40,722 nt of DNA from Clostridia bacterium (GTDB lineage: Bacteria; Bacillota; Clostridia; Oscillospirales; CAG-272): contig JAFXAC010000023.1 in assembly GCA_017522125.1 (NCBI GenBank), positions 1-40,722 on the forward strand, in the 5' to 3' direction. The notes beneath the pieces are model-generated. The model made no database searches and was not told the origin of the DNA. It was given only the letters and a program-made list of their open reading frames with translations. The translations under genes and the position numbers were made by a program. Shown piece after piece: positions 17,813 to 25,296 of this stretch (positions within the stretch are counted from its first letter, which is position 1; the number at the start of each line of letters is the position of its first letter).

Positions 17813-18172
17813 GTGAAAAGAATCAATACCGCGTGTTTGCGGGAAAAGGACGTAATAAACCTCTGCGACGGTGCGCGCCTCGGTAACGTAAGTGACGTTG
17901 AATTTGACGCTTGCGACGGAAGGATATGCGCTTTGCTCGTGGGTAGGGATTGCGGCCTTTTCAGCTTTGGCAAGGATTCCGTGTACGTTATTCCGTGGTG
18001 CAGGATAGAATGCATTGGCGAGGATGCCGTGCTCGTAAGGATCCCCGAGGGCGAGCTTTGTGCCTTTTCAGAGGGCAAAAATCGCCCTAAAGACAGGACG
18101 GATTTTTCAAAATGTAAATTTTTTGTGAACTGTGAAAAATCGTCTTGCAATATTGTAAATATTGTGGTATAA
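17813..18172 (+). CDS. YlmC/YmxH family PRC-barrel protein (sporulation-type)
   Basis: A 119-residue protein of the YlmC/YmxH family, small PRC-barrel proteins found in spore-forming Bacillota. The N-terminal 80 residues are typical: [20 protein letters not shown], then [30 protein letters not shown]. It extends about 35 residues beyond the usual 80-90, with a basic tail containing two Cys. The start is GTG at 17813 because a perfect GGAGGTGAT (17801-17809) lies just upstream, the strongest ribosome site in the window. The stop codon lies within the -10 box of the next promoter. It ends the DUF5711-cvpA-clp-pseudo-ATPase run. Some non-sporulating Clostridia also keep this family. Confidence 0.88.
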   Translation: MKRINTACLREKDVINLCDGARLGNVSDVEFDACDGRICALLVGRDCGLFSFGKDSVYVIPWCRIECIGEDAVLVRIPEGELCAFSEGKNRPKDRTDFSKCKFFVNCEKSSCNIVNIVV

Positions 18173-18173
18173 T
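18145..18173 (+). promoter_or_regulatory. SigA-type promoter for rpsB-tsf
   Basis: TTGCAA (18145-18150) and TATAAT (18168-18173) are 17 bases apart. The -10 overlaps the TAA of the YlmC/YmxH gene. Transcription should start near 18180, leaving a leader of roughly 130 bases before rpsB. Confidence 0.8.
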
Positions 18174-18179
18174 CCCAAT

Positions 18180-18312
18180 GTTTGCGTCGGACTTAATGGT
18201 GGACGGCGCGATAAAAAACACACACGGTGACCGTGGGGGTCACGGTGCCTGCCGCGCGGTAGGTCGGTCCCTTTTTCACCGTGGTGGAAAAACCAAAAAG
18301 GAGGACATTAAA
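18180..18312 (+). promoter_or_regulatory. Structured rpsB leader with mutually exclusive hairpins
   Basis: CACGGTG occurs twice (18223-18229 and 18241-18247). Both copies can pair with CACCGTG at 18277-18283. Local alternatives are GTGACC/GGTCAC (18227-18232 with 18238-18243) and ACCGTG/CACGGT (18230-18235 with 18241-18246). The pairings exclude each other, as expected of an attenuation or autoregulatory leader. Ribosomal protein S2 represses its own leader in Escherichia coli; the same here is inference. AAGGAGG at 18298-18304 lies outside these stems. Confidence 0.5.
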
Positions 18313-19053
18313 ATGTCAGTTATCACCATCAAGCAGCTGCTTGAAGCAGGCGTCCATTTCGGACATCACACCAGAAGATGGAACCCCAAGATGCAGGAGT
18401 ACATCTACACCGAGAGAAACGGTATCTACATCATCGACCTTCAGAAGACCGTTAAGAAGTTTGAGGAAGCTTATATGTTCGTTCGCGACATCGCCGCTTC
18501 CGGTAAGAACGTTCTTTTCGTTGGTACCAAGAAGCAGGCTGCCGATGCCATCAAGGAAGAGGCAGAGAGATGCGGTATGTACTACGTTAACGTACGTTGG
18601 CCCGGCGGTATGATGACCAACTTCAAGACCATTAAGAGAAGCATCAACCGTCTTAACAGTCTTGCTAAGATGAGCGAGGACGGAACCTTCGATATGCTCC
18701 CCAAGAAGGAAGCTGCAGCTCGTCAGAAGGAAATGCTCGACCTTGAGAAGAACTACGGCGGTATCAGAACCATGACCGATCTTCCCGCAGCAGTTTTCAT
18801 CGTTGACCCCAAGAAGGAAGCTAACGCAGTTAAGGAAGCTAAGAAGCTCGGTATCCCCGTTGTTGCTATCGTTGATACCAACTGCGATCCCGATGATGCT
18901 GATTACATCATTCCCGGTAACGATGACGCTATCCGCGCTATCAAGCTCATCTCCCACGTTCTCGCTGACGCCGTTATCGAGGGCAAGCAGGGTGAGGAGA
19001 CCGCTCCCGAGGCTGACGAGGCAGTTGAGGCTGCTGAGGCTGACGCAGAGTAA
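18313..19053 (+). CDS. rpsB: 30S ribosomal protein S2
   Basis: S2 sits at the head-body junction of the 30S subunit and is needed to bind S1 or its equivalent. The 246-residue protein has the family motifs [15 protein letters not shown] (about 13-27), [18 protein letters not shown], and the C-terminal [23 protein letters not shown], then an acidic Ala/Glu tail. The start is the ATG at 18313 with AAGGAGG eight bases upstream; a longer frame opening at 18145 overlaps the promoter and leader and is not translated as such. Codons are strongly biased (GTT, CTT, AAG, TCC, ATC), unlike the flanking genes, consistent with high expression. It is cotranscribed with tsf. Confidence 0.98.
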   Translation: MSVITIKQLLEAGVHFGHHTRRWNPKMQEYIYTERNGIYIIDLQKTVKKFEEAYMFVRDIAASGKNVLFVGTKKQAADAIKEEAERCGMYYVNVRWPGGMMTNFKTIKRSINRLNSLAKMSEDGTFDMLPKKEAAARQKEMLDLEKNYGGIRTMTDLPAAVFIVDPKKEANAVKEAKKLGIPVVAIVDTNCDPDDADYIIPGNDDAIRAIKLISHVLADAVIEGKQGEETAPEADEAVEAAEADAE

Positions 19054-19080
19054 TTAAAATAAATTCACAGGAGAAATAAA

Positions 19081-20001
19081 ATGGCTAATATTACTGCAAA
19101 AGACGTTGCCTCCCTCCGTGCAAAGACCGGTATCGGTATGATGGAGTGCAAGAAGGCACTTGTTGAGGCTGAAGGCGATATGGATAAGGCGCTCAAGATC
19201 CTCCGCGAAAGAGGACTTGCAGTTGCCGCTAAGAAGGAAAGCAGAATTGCCGCTGATGGCGTTGTTGCTATTCTTAAGAACGGTACTACCACCGCTATGA
19301 TCGAGGTTAACTCCGAGACCGACTTCGTTGCAAAGAACGAGACCTTCCGTGCATTCGTTAACACTCTTCTTGAGGTTATCGTTGCATCGAAGCCCGCAAA
19401 CATCGACGAGCTTCTCGCTGCTGATTGCGGCGGCGTTACCGTTGATGCTAAGCTTAAGGAAATGATCTTCACCATCGGTGAGAAGATCAGCATCCGCCGC
19501 TTCGTTATCAAAGAGGGTATCACCAGCACCTACGTACACGGAAACGGCGTAGCAGGCGTTATCGTTCGCTTCGAGACCGACGCTGATACCACCTCTGACG
19601 CTTTCGCAAAGCTTTCCAAGAACATCGCTCTTCAGATCGCAGCAGGAAGCCCTCCCACCTACGTAAGCCGCGAGGACGTTCCCGCAGCTGTTCTCGAGGA
19701 GGAGAAGAACATTCAGGTTGCCGCTCTTAAGAACGATCCCAAGAACGCAGGTAAGCCTGACAACATTCTTGAGAAGATAGTTCTCGGTAGAATGGGCAAG
19801 TTCTACGAGGCAGCATGTCTGCTTGACCAGTCCTACATTCTTGACGACGATCTTTCCGTTGGCAAGTACATCGCTGCAGCATCCAAGGAGATGGGCGCAT
19901 CCGTTAAGGTTGTTGACTTCGTTCTCTACGAAAAGGGTGAAGGCATCGAAAAGAGAGAGGACAATTTTGCAGAAGAGATTGCAAAGCTCACGAGCAAATA
20001 A
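19081..20001 (+). CDS. tsf: Translation elongation factor Ts
   Basis: EF-Ts exchanges GDP for GTP on EF-Tu. The 306-residue protein begins with the UBA-like domain and the hallmark LRAKTGIGMMECKKAL (about 13-28). It continues with the TDFVAKNETF motif that contacts EF-Tu and two dimerisation subdomains, ending EEIAKLTSK. AGGAG lies seven bases upstream of ATG. Codon use shares the high-expression bias of rpsB. A strong terminator follows ten bases after the stop, so rpsB-tsf is a discrete bicistronic unit, with pyrH having its own promoter. Confidence 0.98.
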   Translation: MANITAKDVASLRAKTGIGMMECKKALVEAEGDMDKALKILRERGLAVAAKKESRIAADGVVAILKNGTTTAMIEVNSETDFVAKNETFRAFVNTLLEVIVASKPANIDELLAADCGGVTVDAKLKEMIFTIGEKISIRRFVIKEGITSTYVHGNGVAGVIVRFETDADTTSDAFAKLSKNIALQIAAGSPPTYVSREDVPAAVLEEEKNIQVAALKNDPKNAGKPDNILEKIVLGRMGKFYEAACLLDQSYILDDDLSVGKYIAAASKEMGASVKVVDFVLYEKGEGIEKREDNFAEEIAKLTSK

Positions 20002-20010
20002 TAAAAAATA

Positions 20011-20050
20011 CGCCGTCAAAGCAAAAAAATTGCTTTGGCGGCGATTTTTT
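20011..20050 (+). terminator. Intrinsic terminator after tsf
   Basis: Arms 20011-20024 and 20030-20043 pair over 14 positions with one G-U pair around an AAAAA loop, followed by A and six T. This is a strong terminator separating rpsB-tsf from pyrH. Confidence 0.92.
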
Positions 20051-20082
20051 ATACAAAAATCGGCAAAAATTTAAAATTAGTG

Positions 20083-20111
20083 TTTACAAATCAATTAAAA
20101 TATTATAAAAT
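20083..20111 (+). promoter_or_regulatory. SigA-type promoter for the pyrH-polC operon
   Basis: TTTACA (20083-20088) lies 17 bases from TAAAAT (20106-20111) in an AT-rich region directly after the tsf terminator. The start would be near 20118, about 28 bases before pyrH. Confidence 0.7.
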
Positions 20112-20145
20112 ATATAGAGTAATATATACTTGAAAGGATAGACTG

Positions 20146-20850
20146 ATGATTAAGAGTAAATATAAAAGAATTTTGCTTAAGCTGTCGGGCGAGGCTATCT
20201 CAGGTAAGGACGGTATAATCGATTTCGATTTTCTCGATCGCATTGCAAAGACGCTTATCGAGGCGGCAGCATCGGGCGTCGAGGTCGGTGTTATCTTCGG
20301 TGCGGGAAATATCTGGCGCGGCAGAAGTGGCGGCGATATGGACAGAGTGACTGCGGACAGAATGGGTATGCTTGCCACCGTTATCAACTCCTTGGCGGCA
20401 AAGGACGCTATCATTCGCGCGGGCGGAAAGGCTACCGTGCTTACATCTACCATGATGGAGCCGTATGCCGAGTATTATACCACCGACAGAGCCGTCGAGG
20501 CTCTCACAGAGGGCAAGATAGTTATTTTCGCAGGTGGTACGGGAAGCCCGTATTTCTCCACGGATACGGCGGGCATCCTTCGCGCCATCGAGATAAAGGC
20601 GGACGTTTTCCTGCTTGCAAAGAACATCGACGGTATATACGACAGCGACCCGAGGCTTGGTGCCGCAAACTTCCTTGAAACCGTTTCCTACGGCGAGATG
20701 ATGAGCATGAACCTCAAGGGCATTGACCTTACCGCGTCCGCAATGGGCTCGGAGTTCGGTCCTGAGGCATTTGCCTTCAAGCTTGAGGACACCGACGACA
20801 TTCTTCGTGCTATCAGCGGTGAGAGCCGCGGCACGGCAATTACTAAGTAA
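20146..20850 (+). CDS. pyrH: UMP kinase
   Basis: PyrH phosphorylates UMP to UDP in pyrimidine nucleotide synthesis and is a hexameric amino-acid-kinase-fold enzyme unrelated to eukaryotic UMP kinases. The 234-residue protein has KRILLKLSGEA near the N-terminus, the GAGNIWRG loop, the UMP-contact AKDAIIRAG, GGTGSPYFSTDTA, and KNIDGIYDSDPR. Length is typical. AAAGGA lies seven bases from ATG. It is first in its transcript, after the tsf terminator and a recognisable promoter, and is followed 39 bases later by frr. Confidence 0.97.
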   Translation: MIKSKYKRILLKLSGEAISGKDGIIDFDFLDRIAKTLIEAAASGVEVGVIFGAGNIWRGRSGGDMDRVTADRMGMLATVINSLAAKDAIIRAGGKATVLTSTMMEPYAEYYTTDRAVEALTEGKIVIFAGGTGSPYFSTDTAGILRAIEIKADVFLLAKNIDGIYDSDPRLGAANFLETVSYGEMMSMNLKGIDLTASAMGSEFGPEAFAFKLEDTDDILRAISGESRGTAITK

Positions 20851-20889
20851 AATAAAAAATAAAAATACAATCTTACGGAGGATACATTT

Positions 20890-21444
20890 ATGAAACTCGA
20901 CGTTAAAGCTTACGAAGAAAAAATGCAGAAGACCCTCGCAGCCTATGAAGCAAACCTTGCCAATATCCGCGCAGGTCAGGCTAACCCCACGCTTATAAAC
21001 AAGATCAATTTTGAGTATTACGGCTCCCCTACGCCCGTAAACACTATGGCTGACGTTAAGGCTACCGACGCTAAGACCGTTACCATCACCCCCTTCGATC
21101 CCTCTACTCTTAAGGCTATCGAAAAGGCTATCCTTGCTTCCGATATCGGAATTACTCCCGCTAACGACGGTAGAGTTATCCGCCTTGTTTTCCCCCAGCC
21201 TACCGAGGAGCGCCGTAAGGAGATCGTAAAGCAGATTCAGAAGAGCGGCGAGGATGCTAAGGTCGCCGTCAGAAATATCCGCCGCGATGCAAACGAGCAG
21301 TGCAAGAAGATGAAGAAGGACGGCGAGATGACCGAGGATGAGCAGAAGTCGTCTGAAAAGTCCGTTCAGGATATGACTGATAAGTACATCAAGCTTGTCG
21401 ACGAGGTCACCGACAAGAAGTCCAAGGCTATAATGAGCATCTGA
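20890..21444 (+). CDS. frr: Ribosome recycling factor
   Basis: RRF works with EF-G to split post-termination ribosomes. The 184-residue protein has the family pattern NLANIRAGQANPTLINKINFEYYGSPTP split across its first long helix and hinge, then VRNIRRDANEQCKKMKKDGEMTEDEQK near 130-155, ending in the third helix. GGAGG lies upstream of ATG. Codon use is again biased toward GTT, AAG and TCC, as for rpsB and tsf. It is separated from uppS by 76 bases that contain a perfect hairpin. Confidence 0.98.
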   Translation: MKLDVKAYEEKMQKTLAAYEANLANIRAGQANPTLINKINFEYYGSPTPVNTMADVKATDAKTVTITPFDPSTLKAIEKAILASDIGITPANDGRVIRLVFPQPTEERRKEIVKQIQKSGEDAKVAVRNIRRDANEQCKKMKKDGEMTEDEQKSSEKSVQDMTDKYIKLVDEVTDKKSKAIMSI

Positions 21445-21463
21445 CCTCTATAAATATTTTTTG

Positions 21464-21492
21464 ATCGGGGCAGGTCATATACCTGCCCCGAT
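21464..21492. repeat. Perfect 12-bp hairpin between frr and uppS
   Basis: ATCGGGGCAGGT (21464-21475) and its exact complement (21481-21492) flank a CATAT loop. No T run follows, so it is not a typical intrinsic terminator. It may trim, stabilise or partly attenuate the transcript between frr and uppS; a weakly T-rich stretch TATTTTCTTT lies about ten bases further on. Confidence 0.6.
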
Positions 21493-21520
21493 ACACAATA
21501 TTTTCTTTGGAGTGCTTTTT

Positions 21521-22228
21521 ATGAACACTAAAAACGAAAAGACCGTTGACGATAGGCTAAAGCACATAGCCTTCATCATGGACGGCAACGGCAGATGGGC
21601 GAAAAAGCGTGGAATGCCGCGGAGCTTTGGACACAAGCACGGCGCAAAGGCGTTTCGTAACGTGGTAGAGTATTGCGGTAAGATCGGCATAAAGCACGTT
21701 ACCGTATACGCCTTCTCGACTGAAAACTGGGGCAGACCTCAGGGCGAAATCGACTCTATAATCGAGCTTCTTGACAAATATATAGACGAGTGCGCACAGA
21801 ATATGGAGAAATACGACGTCCGTTTGCGCTTCATTGGAGATATGACGCCCTTTGACGATAAGCTCAAGGCGAAAATCAAAAGCATCGAGGAAATGACGAA
21901 GGACAAAAGTCTTATCCTTGACGTTGCGCTGAACTACGGCGGCAGGGCGGAGATAGTGAACGCGTGCAACCGCCTGATAAAAGAGGGCAAGACTAATATC
22001 ACCGAGGATGATATTTCGCGCACCCTTTATACCGCAGGCGCGCCCGATCCCGATCTCATAGTGAGAACGGCAGGGGAGATGCGGCTGTCAAACTTTTTGA
22101 TGTGGCAGTCCGCGTATTCGGAGTTTTACTTCACAGATACGCTTTGGCCCGATATGGGGCCTGCGGACGTCGACCTCGCGGTCGAGGAATTTTATAAAAG
22201 AAAAAGACGCTTTGGAAAGGTCCTTTAA
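21521..22228 (+). CDS. uppS: Undecaprenyl diphosphate synthase
   Basis: UppS adds isopentenyl units in cis to farnesyl diphosphate, making the C55 carrier of peptidoglycan and teichoic acid synthesis. The 235-residue protein has IMDGNGRWAKKRG with catalytic Asp21, the GHKHGAKA helix, YAFSTENWGRP, LNYGGRAEI and the C-terminal RTAGEMRLSNFLMWQSAYSE. I choose the ATG at 21521 with GGAG eight bases upstream; the frame opens earlier, but that part overlaps the hairpin. Product feeds the same envelope pathways as the neighbouring MEP genes dxr and ispG supply with precursor. Confidence 0.97.
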   Translation: MNTKNEKTVDDRLKHIAFIMDGNGRWAKKRGMPRSFGHKHGAKAFRNVVEYCGKIGIKHVTVYAFSTENWGRPQGEIDSIIELLDKYIDECAQNMEKYDVRLRFIGDMTPFDDKLKAKIKSIEEMTKDKSLILDVALNYGGRAEIVNACNRLIKEGKTNITEDDISRTLYTAGAPDPDLIVRTAGEMRLSNFLMWQSAYSEFYFTDTLWPDMGPADVDLAVEEFYKRKRRFGKVL

Positions 22229-22231
22229 AAG

Positions 22232-23056
22232 ATGAAAACGAGAATTATAACGGGTGCGGTTCTGACGGCTGTGCTTATCCCCACTCTGGTATTTTCACAT
22301 ACACCCTTTTTCGTGGTAATGATAGCGCTTTTTGCCTTTATGGGTGAGTATGAGATGCTCCATTGCCTCGGACTTGAAAAAAACATAGCGATATCACTTC
22401 CCGCATATATTCTTGCTATCGGTCTTCCCGTTGGCGCAAGATATATCACGAACGGAATGTTTATGCAATACGCGTTTGTGGCGATAGCCATCTGCTTCCT
22501 TTGGATGCTCGCGGCGTACACCTTCTCAAAGGGCAAGGTCACGCTTGAGCAGGCGGGCGGCGCGGCAACGGGATGCGTTTACGTAGCAGTTGCATTTACC
22601 GCCATCGTGCTTTTGAGGGATATTGCAGACACGGGTAAATACGTTTATATGTTCATTTTCATCGGCGCATGGATAACGGACATTTTCGCGTATTTTACGG
22701 GAATGCTTTTCGGCAAGCATAAGCTCATTCCCGAAATCAGCCCCAAGAAGACCATCGAGGGCTCTGTCGGAGGCACGCTCTTTTGTGCAGTTGCCTTCGT
22801 TGTTTACGGCGTGATACTTGACGTTATAGGCGCCGGCGTCAGCCTTAACTACGTCGCTCTCGTCGTAGGCGGACTTCTTGCGGCTATCGTGTCGCAGATT
22901 GGCGACCTTATGTTTTCCGCTATCAAGCGTAGCCGCGGAATCAAGGACTACGGAAAGATCTTCCCGGGTCACGGAGGCGTGCTTGACAGATTTGATTCCG
23001 CGCTTGCGGTTGCCGTCATACTCCTCGCTATCGAGTCTTGCGTAGACCTGCTTTGA
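22232..23056 (+). CDS. cdsA: Phosphatidate cytidylyltransferase
   Basis: CdsA makes CDP-diacylglycerol from CTP and phosphatidic acid, the entry to anionic phospholipids. The 274-residue protein has about eight hydrophobic segments and the C-terminal signature RSRGIKDYGKIFPGHGGVLDRFDS with the metal-binding Asp residues; SPKKTIEGSVGG precedes it. It starts three bases after uppS, and its likely ribosome site (GGAAAGG) lies within the uppS coding end. The gene order uppS-cdsA-dxr-rseP is the standard Bacillota arrangement. Confidence 0.97.
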   Translation: MKTRIITGAVLTAVLIPTLVFSHTPFFVVMIALFAFMGEYEMLHCLGLEKNIAISLPAYILAIGLPVGARYITNGMFMQYAFVAIAICFLWMLAAYTFSKGKVTLEQAGGAATGCVYVAVAFTAIVLLRDIADTGKYVYMFIFIGAWITDIFAYFTGMLFGKHKLIPEISPKKTIEGSVGGTLFCAVAFVVYGVILDVIGAGVSLNYVALVVGGLLAAIVSQIGDLMFSAIKRSRGIKDYGKIFPGHGGVLDRFDSALAVAVILLAIESCVDLL

Positions 23057-23060
23057 TAAA

Positions 23061-24221
23061 ATGGAAAACAAAAGATCGGTAATGATACTCGGCTCTACGG
23101 GGTCGGTAGGGCTTCAAGCCATTGACGTTGCGCGTGCGCAGAATTACCGCGTCAGCGCGGTCTGCGCAAACACCAACGCCGCCGCAGTTGAAGCGCAGGT
23201 GCGCGAGTTTGGCGCTCTTGCCGCCGCGATGTCAGATGAACGTGCGGCAAATGAGCTTGAAACAAGGCTTGCGGACACTAATGCGAGGGTGTATTCGGGT
23301 ATTGACGGAATATGCGAGATGATATCCGAGGTCAAGGCTGATACCGCAGTAAACTCAATACTCGGTATGTCGGGGCTTATGCCAACGCTCGCCACGCTTG
23401 ACGCAGGTATGAATCTTGCGCTCGCAAACAAGGAATCCCTCGTTATCGCAGGAAAGATAGTTATGAGGCGCGCCGCCGAGAAGGGACTTACCATATCTCC
23501 CGTGGACAGCGAGCATTGCGCTATCGCGCAATGCCTCAGAAGTGGAAGCAAAAACGAGATAAAAAGACTTATCCTTACAGCGTCGGGCGGCCCGTTCTTC
23601 GGCAAAAAGCGAGAGGAGCTTGCCGCAATAACCGTGGAGCAGGCGCTTGCTCACCCTACGTGGAAGATGGGGGCGAAGATAACCATCGACAGTGCGACGC
23701 TTATGAATAAGGGCTTCGAGCTTATCGAGGCGGCGCATCTTTTTGACGTTCCAGCAGAAAATATAGATGTAATAGTTCACCGTGAGAGTGTCATACACTC
23801 TATGGTGGAGTATTGCGATAATTCTGTAATAGCACAGCTCTCCGTGCCCGATATGCGCCTTTGCGTGCAGTACGGAGTGGAAGCGCCGACAAGGCGCGAG
23901 GCGGTCATACCTCAGCTCGATCTTACAAGGCTCGGAAGTCTTACCTTTGCAACACCCGACGAGGACACCTTCGTTCCCTTGAAGCTTGCAAAGGCGGCGT
24001 TTGCCTCAGGAGGCGCAGCCCCTGCCGTTCTTCACGCCGCAAACGACGTGGCGGTCGAGCGCTTTATTGAGGGCGGACTTTCGTTCCTCGGTATATTTGA
24101 TACGCTTTGTCGCGTGTGTGACGATATGGCGTATGCACGCGAGTGTACTACTCTTGACGATATTATGGAGTGTGATGCCGAGGCAAGGCGCAGGGCGGCG
24201 GCTTTTATAGACGCAAAATAA
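23061..24221 (+). CDS. dxr: 1-deoxy-D-xylulose 5-phosphate reductoisomerase
   Basis: Dxr catalyses the committed second step of the MEP isoprenoid pathway, NADPH-dependent conversion of DXP to MEP. The 386-residue protein begins MENKRSVMILGSTGSVGLQ (NADPH-binding GSTGSIG type), has ALANKESLV, the metal and substrate motif SPVDSEHCAIAQCL, TASGGPFF, HPTWKMGAKITIDSATLMNKG and the VIVHRESVIHSMVE strand. Length and order are standard. It begins four bases after cdsA. With ispG and dxs it gives three MEP enzymes in this window. Confidence 0.98.
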   Translation: MENKRSVMILGSTGSVGLQAIDVARAQNYRVSAVCANTNAAAVEAQVREFGALAAAMSDERAANELETRLADTNARVYSGIDGICEMISEVKADTAVNSILGMSGLMPTLATLDAGMNLALANKESLVIAGKIVMRRAAEKGLTISPVDSEHCAIAQCLRSGSKNEIKRLILTASGGPFFGKKREELAAITVEQALAHPTWKMGAKITIDSATLMNKGFELIEAAHLFDVPAENIDVIVHRESVIHSMVEYCDNSVIAQLSVPDMRLCVQYGVEAPTRREAVIPQLDLTRLGSLTFATPDEDTFVPLKLAKAAFASGGAAPAVLHAANDVAVERFIEGGLSFLGIFDTLCRVCDDMAYARECTTLDDIMECDAEARRRAAAFIDAK

Positions 24222-24242
24222 ACACCGAAAGGTAATTTATTG

Positions 24243-25277
24243 ATGACTATTCTTTATTTGATGTTAACGCTGCTCATATTCGGCGTTCTTGTTACGCTCC
24301 ACGAGGGCGGACATTTCCTCGTAGCAAGGCTCAACGGAATAACCGTAAACGAGTTTGCTATCGGAATGGGACCGAAGATATTCTCGCACGTTTCTAAGAA
24401 AAGCGGAATACGCTATTCCGTTCGTGCGCTTCCCATTGGCGGCTACGTCAGTATGGAAGGGGAGGACACGGAGTCCGATGACCCCAACTCCTTCCTTAAC
24501 AAAAACGTCTGGCGCAGGATATCTACCGTATTCGCTGGCCCCGCCGTAAACCTTGTGGTTGGCTTTTTGTGTATGGTCCTCCTCGTTTCTATGGGAGCAA
24601 ATCTCGCCTCCACCGAGATACACAGCTTTGCCGCAGAGGGAGCTGTCAGCAACGCTCAACTTATGGCGGGGGACGAGGTCGTAAAGGTTGGCTCAACGAG
24701 CGTACACACGGGCAACGAGCTTACCTACGAAATAATGAATCAGGGCTACAAGCCTGTTGATATTACGGTCATCCGTGACGGAAGTACAGTTGTACTTGAG
24801 GACGTGGTATTTCCCACCTTTGAGGATTCGGGCGCGACCTTCGGTCAGTACGATTTTTACGTCGTAGCCGCGCCGAAAAGCGTAGGAAACGTGATATATC
24901 ACGCTTTTTGGCGTTCGATATCGACCGTTAAAATGGTCTGGGATTCACTCACGGGTATTTTCAGCGGGCGCTTTGGCTTGCAGTCGATATCAGGCCCTAT
25001 CGGAGTTGCCGAGGTGGTCGGTGAGGCGACGAAAAGCGCATTCCCGATACAAAATCTCGTGTATCTTTTGGCTCTGCTTTCGATAAACCTCGGAGTTATG
25101 AATTTTTTGCCGATACCGGGACTTGACGGCGGCAGACTTCTTTTCCTCTTGATAGAAGCAGTTACGGGTCGCCATCTTGACCGTAGGATAGAGGGATATA
25201 TCAACGCCGTTTGCGTAATGCTTTTGCTTGCGCTGATAATTCTTGTTGGAGTCAAGGATATAGTTAATCTATTTTAG
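24243..25277 (+). CDS. rseP: Site-2 intramembrane metalloprotease RseP/RasP
   Basis: A zinc S2P-type protease that cleaves membrane-embedded anti-sigma factors and signal-peptide remnants. The 344-residue protein has HEGGH (His20, Glu21, His24) in the first membrane helix, one PDZ domain at about 110-185, and the second metal motif PGLDGGRLLF near 283-292 with its Asp. Four membrane segments are expected. A TTG one codon upstream of the ATG at 24243 is a possible start; AAAGG sits 7-10 bases away from either. It lies between dxr and ispG, as usual in Clostridia. The Leu of the classic HELGH being Gly is a tolerated variation. Confidence 0.95.
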   Translation: MTILYLMLTLLIFGVLVTLHEGGHFLVARLNGITVNEFAIGMGPKIFSHVSKKSGIRYSVRALPIGGYVSMEGEDTESDDPNSFLNKNVWRRISTVFAGPAVNLVVGFLCMVLLVSMGANLASTEIHSFAAEGAVSNAQLMAGDEVVKVGSTSVHTGNELTYEIMNQGYKPVDITVIRDGSTVVLEDVVFPTFEDSGATFGQYDFYVVAAPKSVGNVIYHAFWRSISTVKMVWDSLTGIFSGRFGLQSISGPIGVAEVVGEATKSAFPIQNLVYLLALLSINLGVMNFLPIPGLDGGRLLFLLIEAVTGRHLDRRIEGYINAVCVMLLLALIILVGVKDIVNLF

Positions 25278-25296
25278 TTTATTTTAGGAGATAAAA

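Noticed and set aside
18145..18312. Long N-terminal extension of rpsB
   Set aside because: The stretch holds the promoter and structured leader; S2 proteins start at [10 protein letters not shown] and AAGGAGG precedes 18313.
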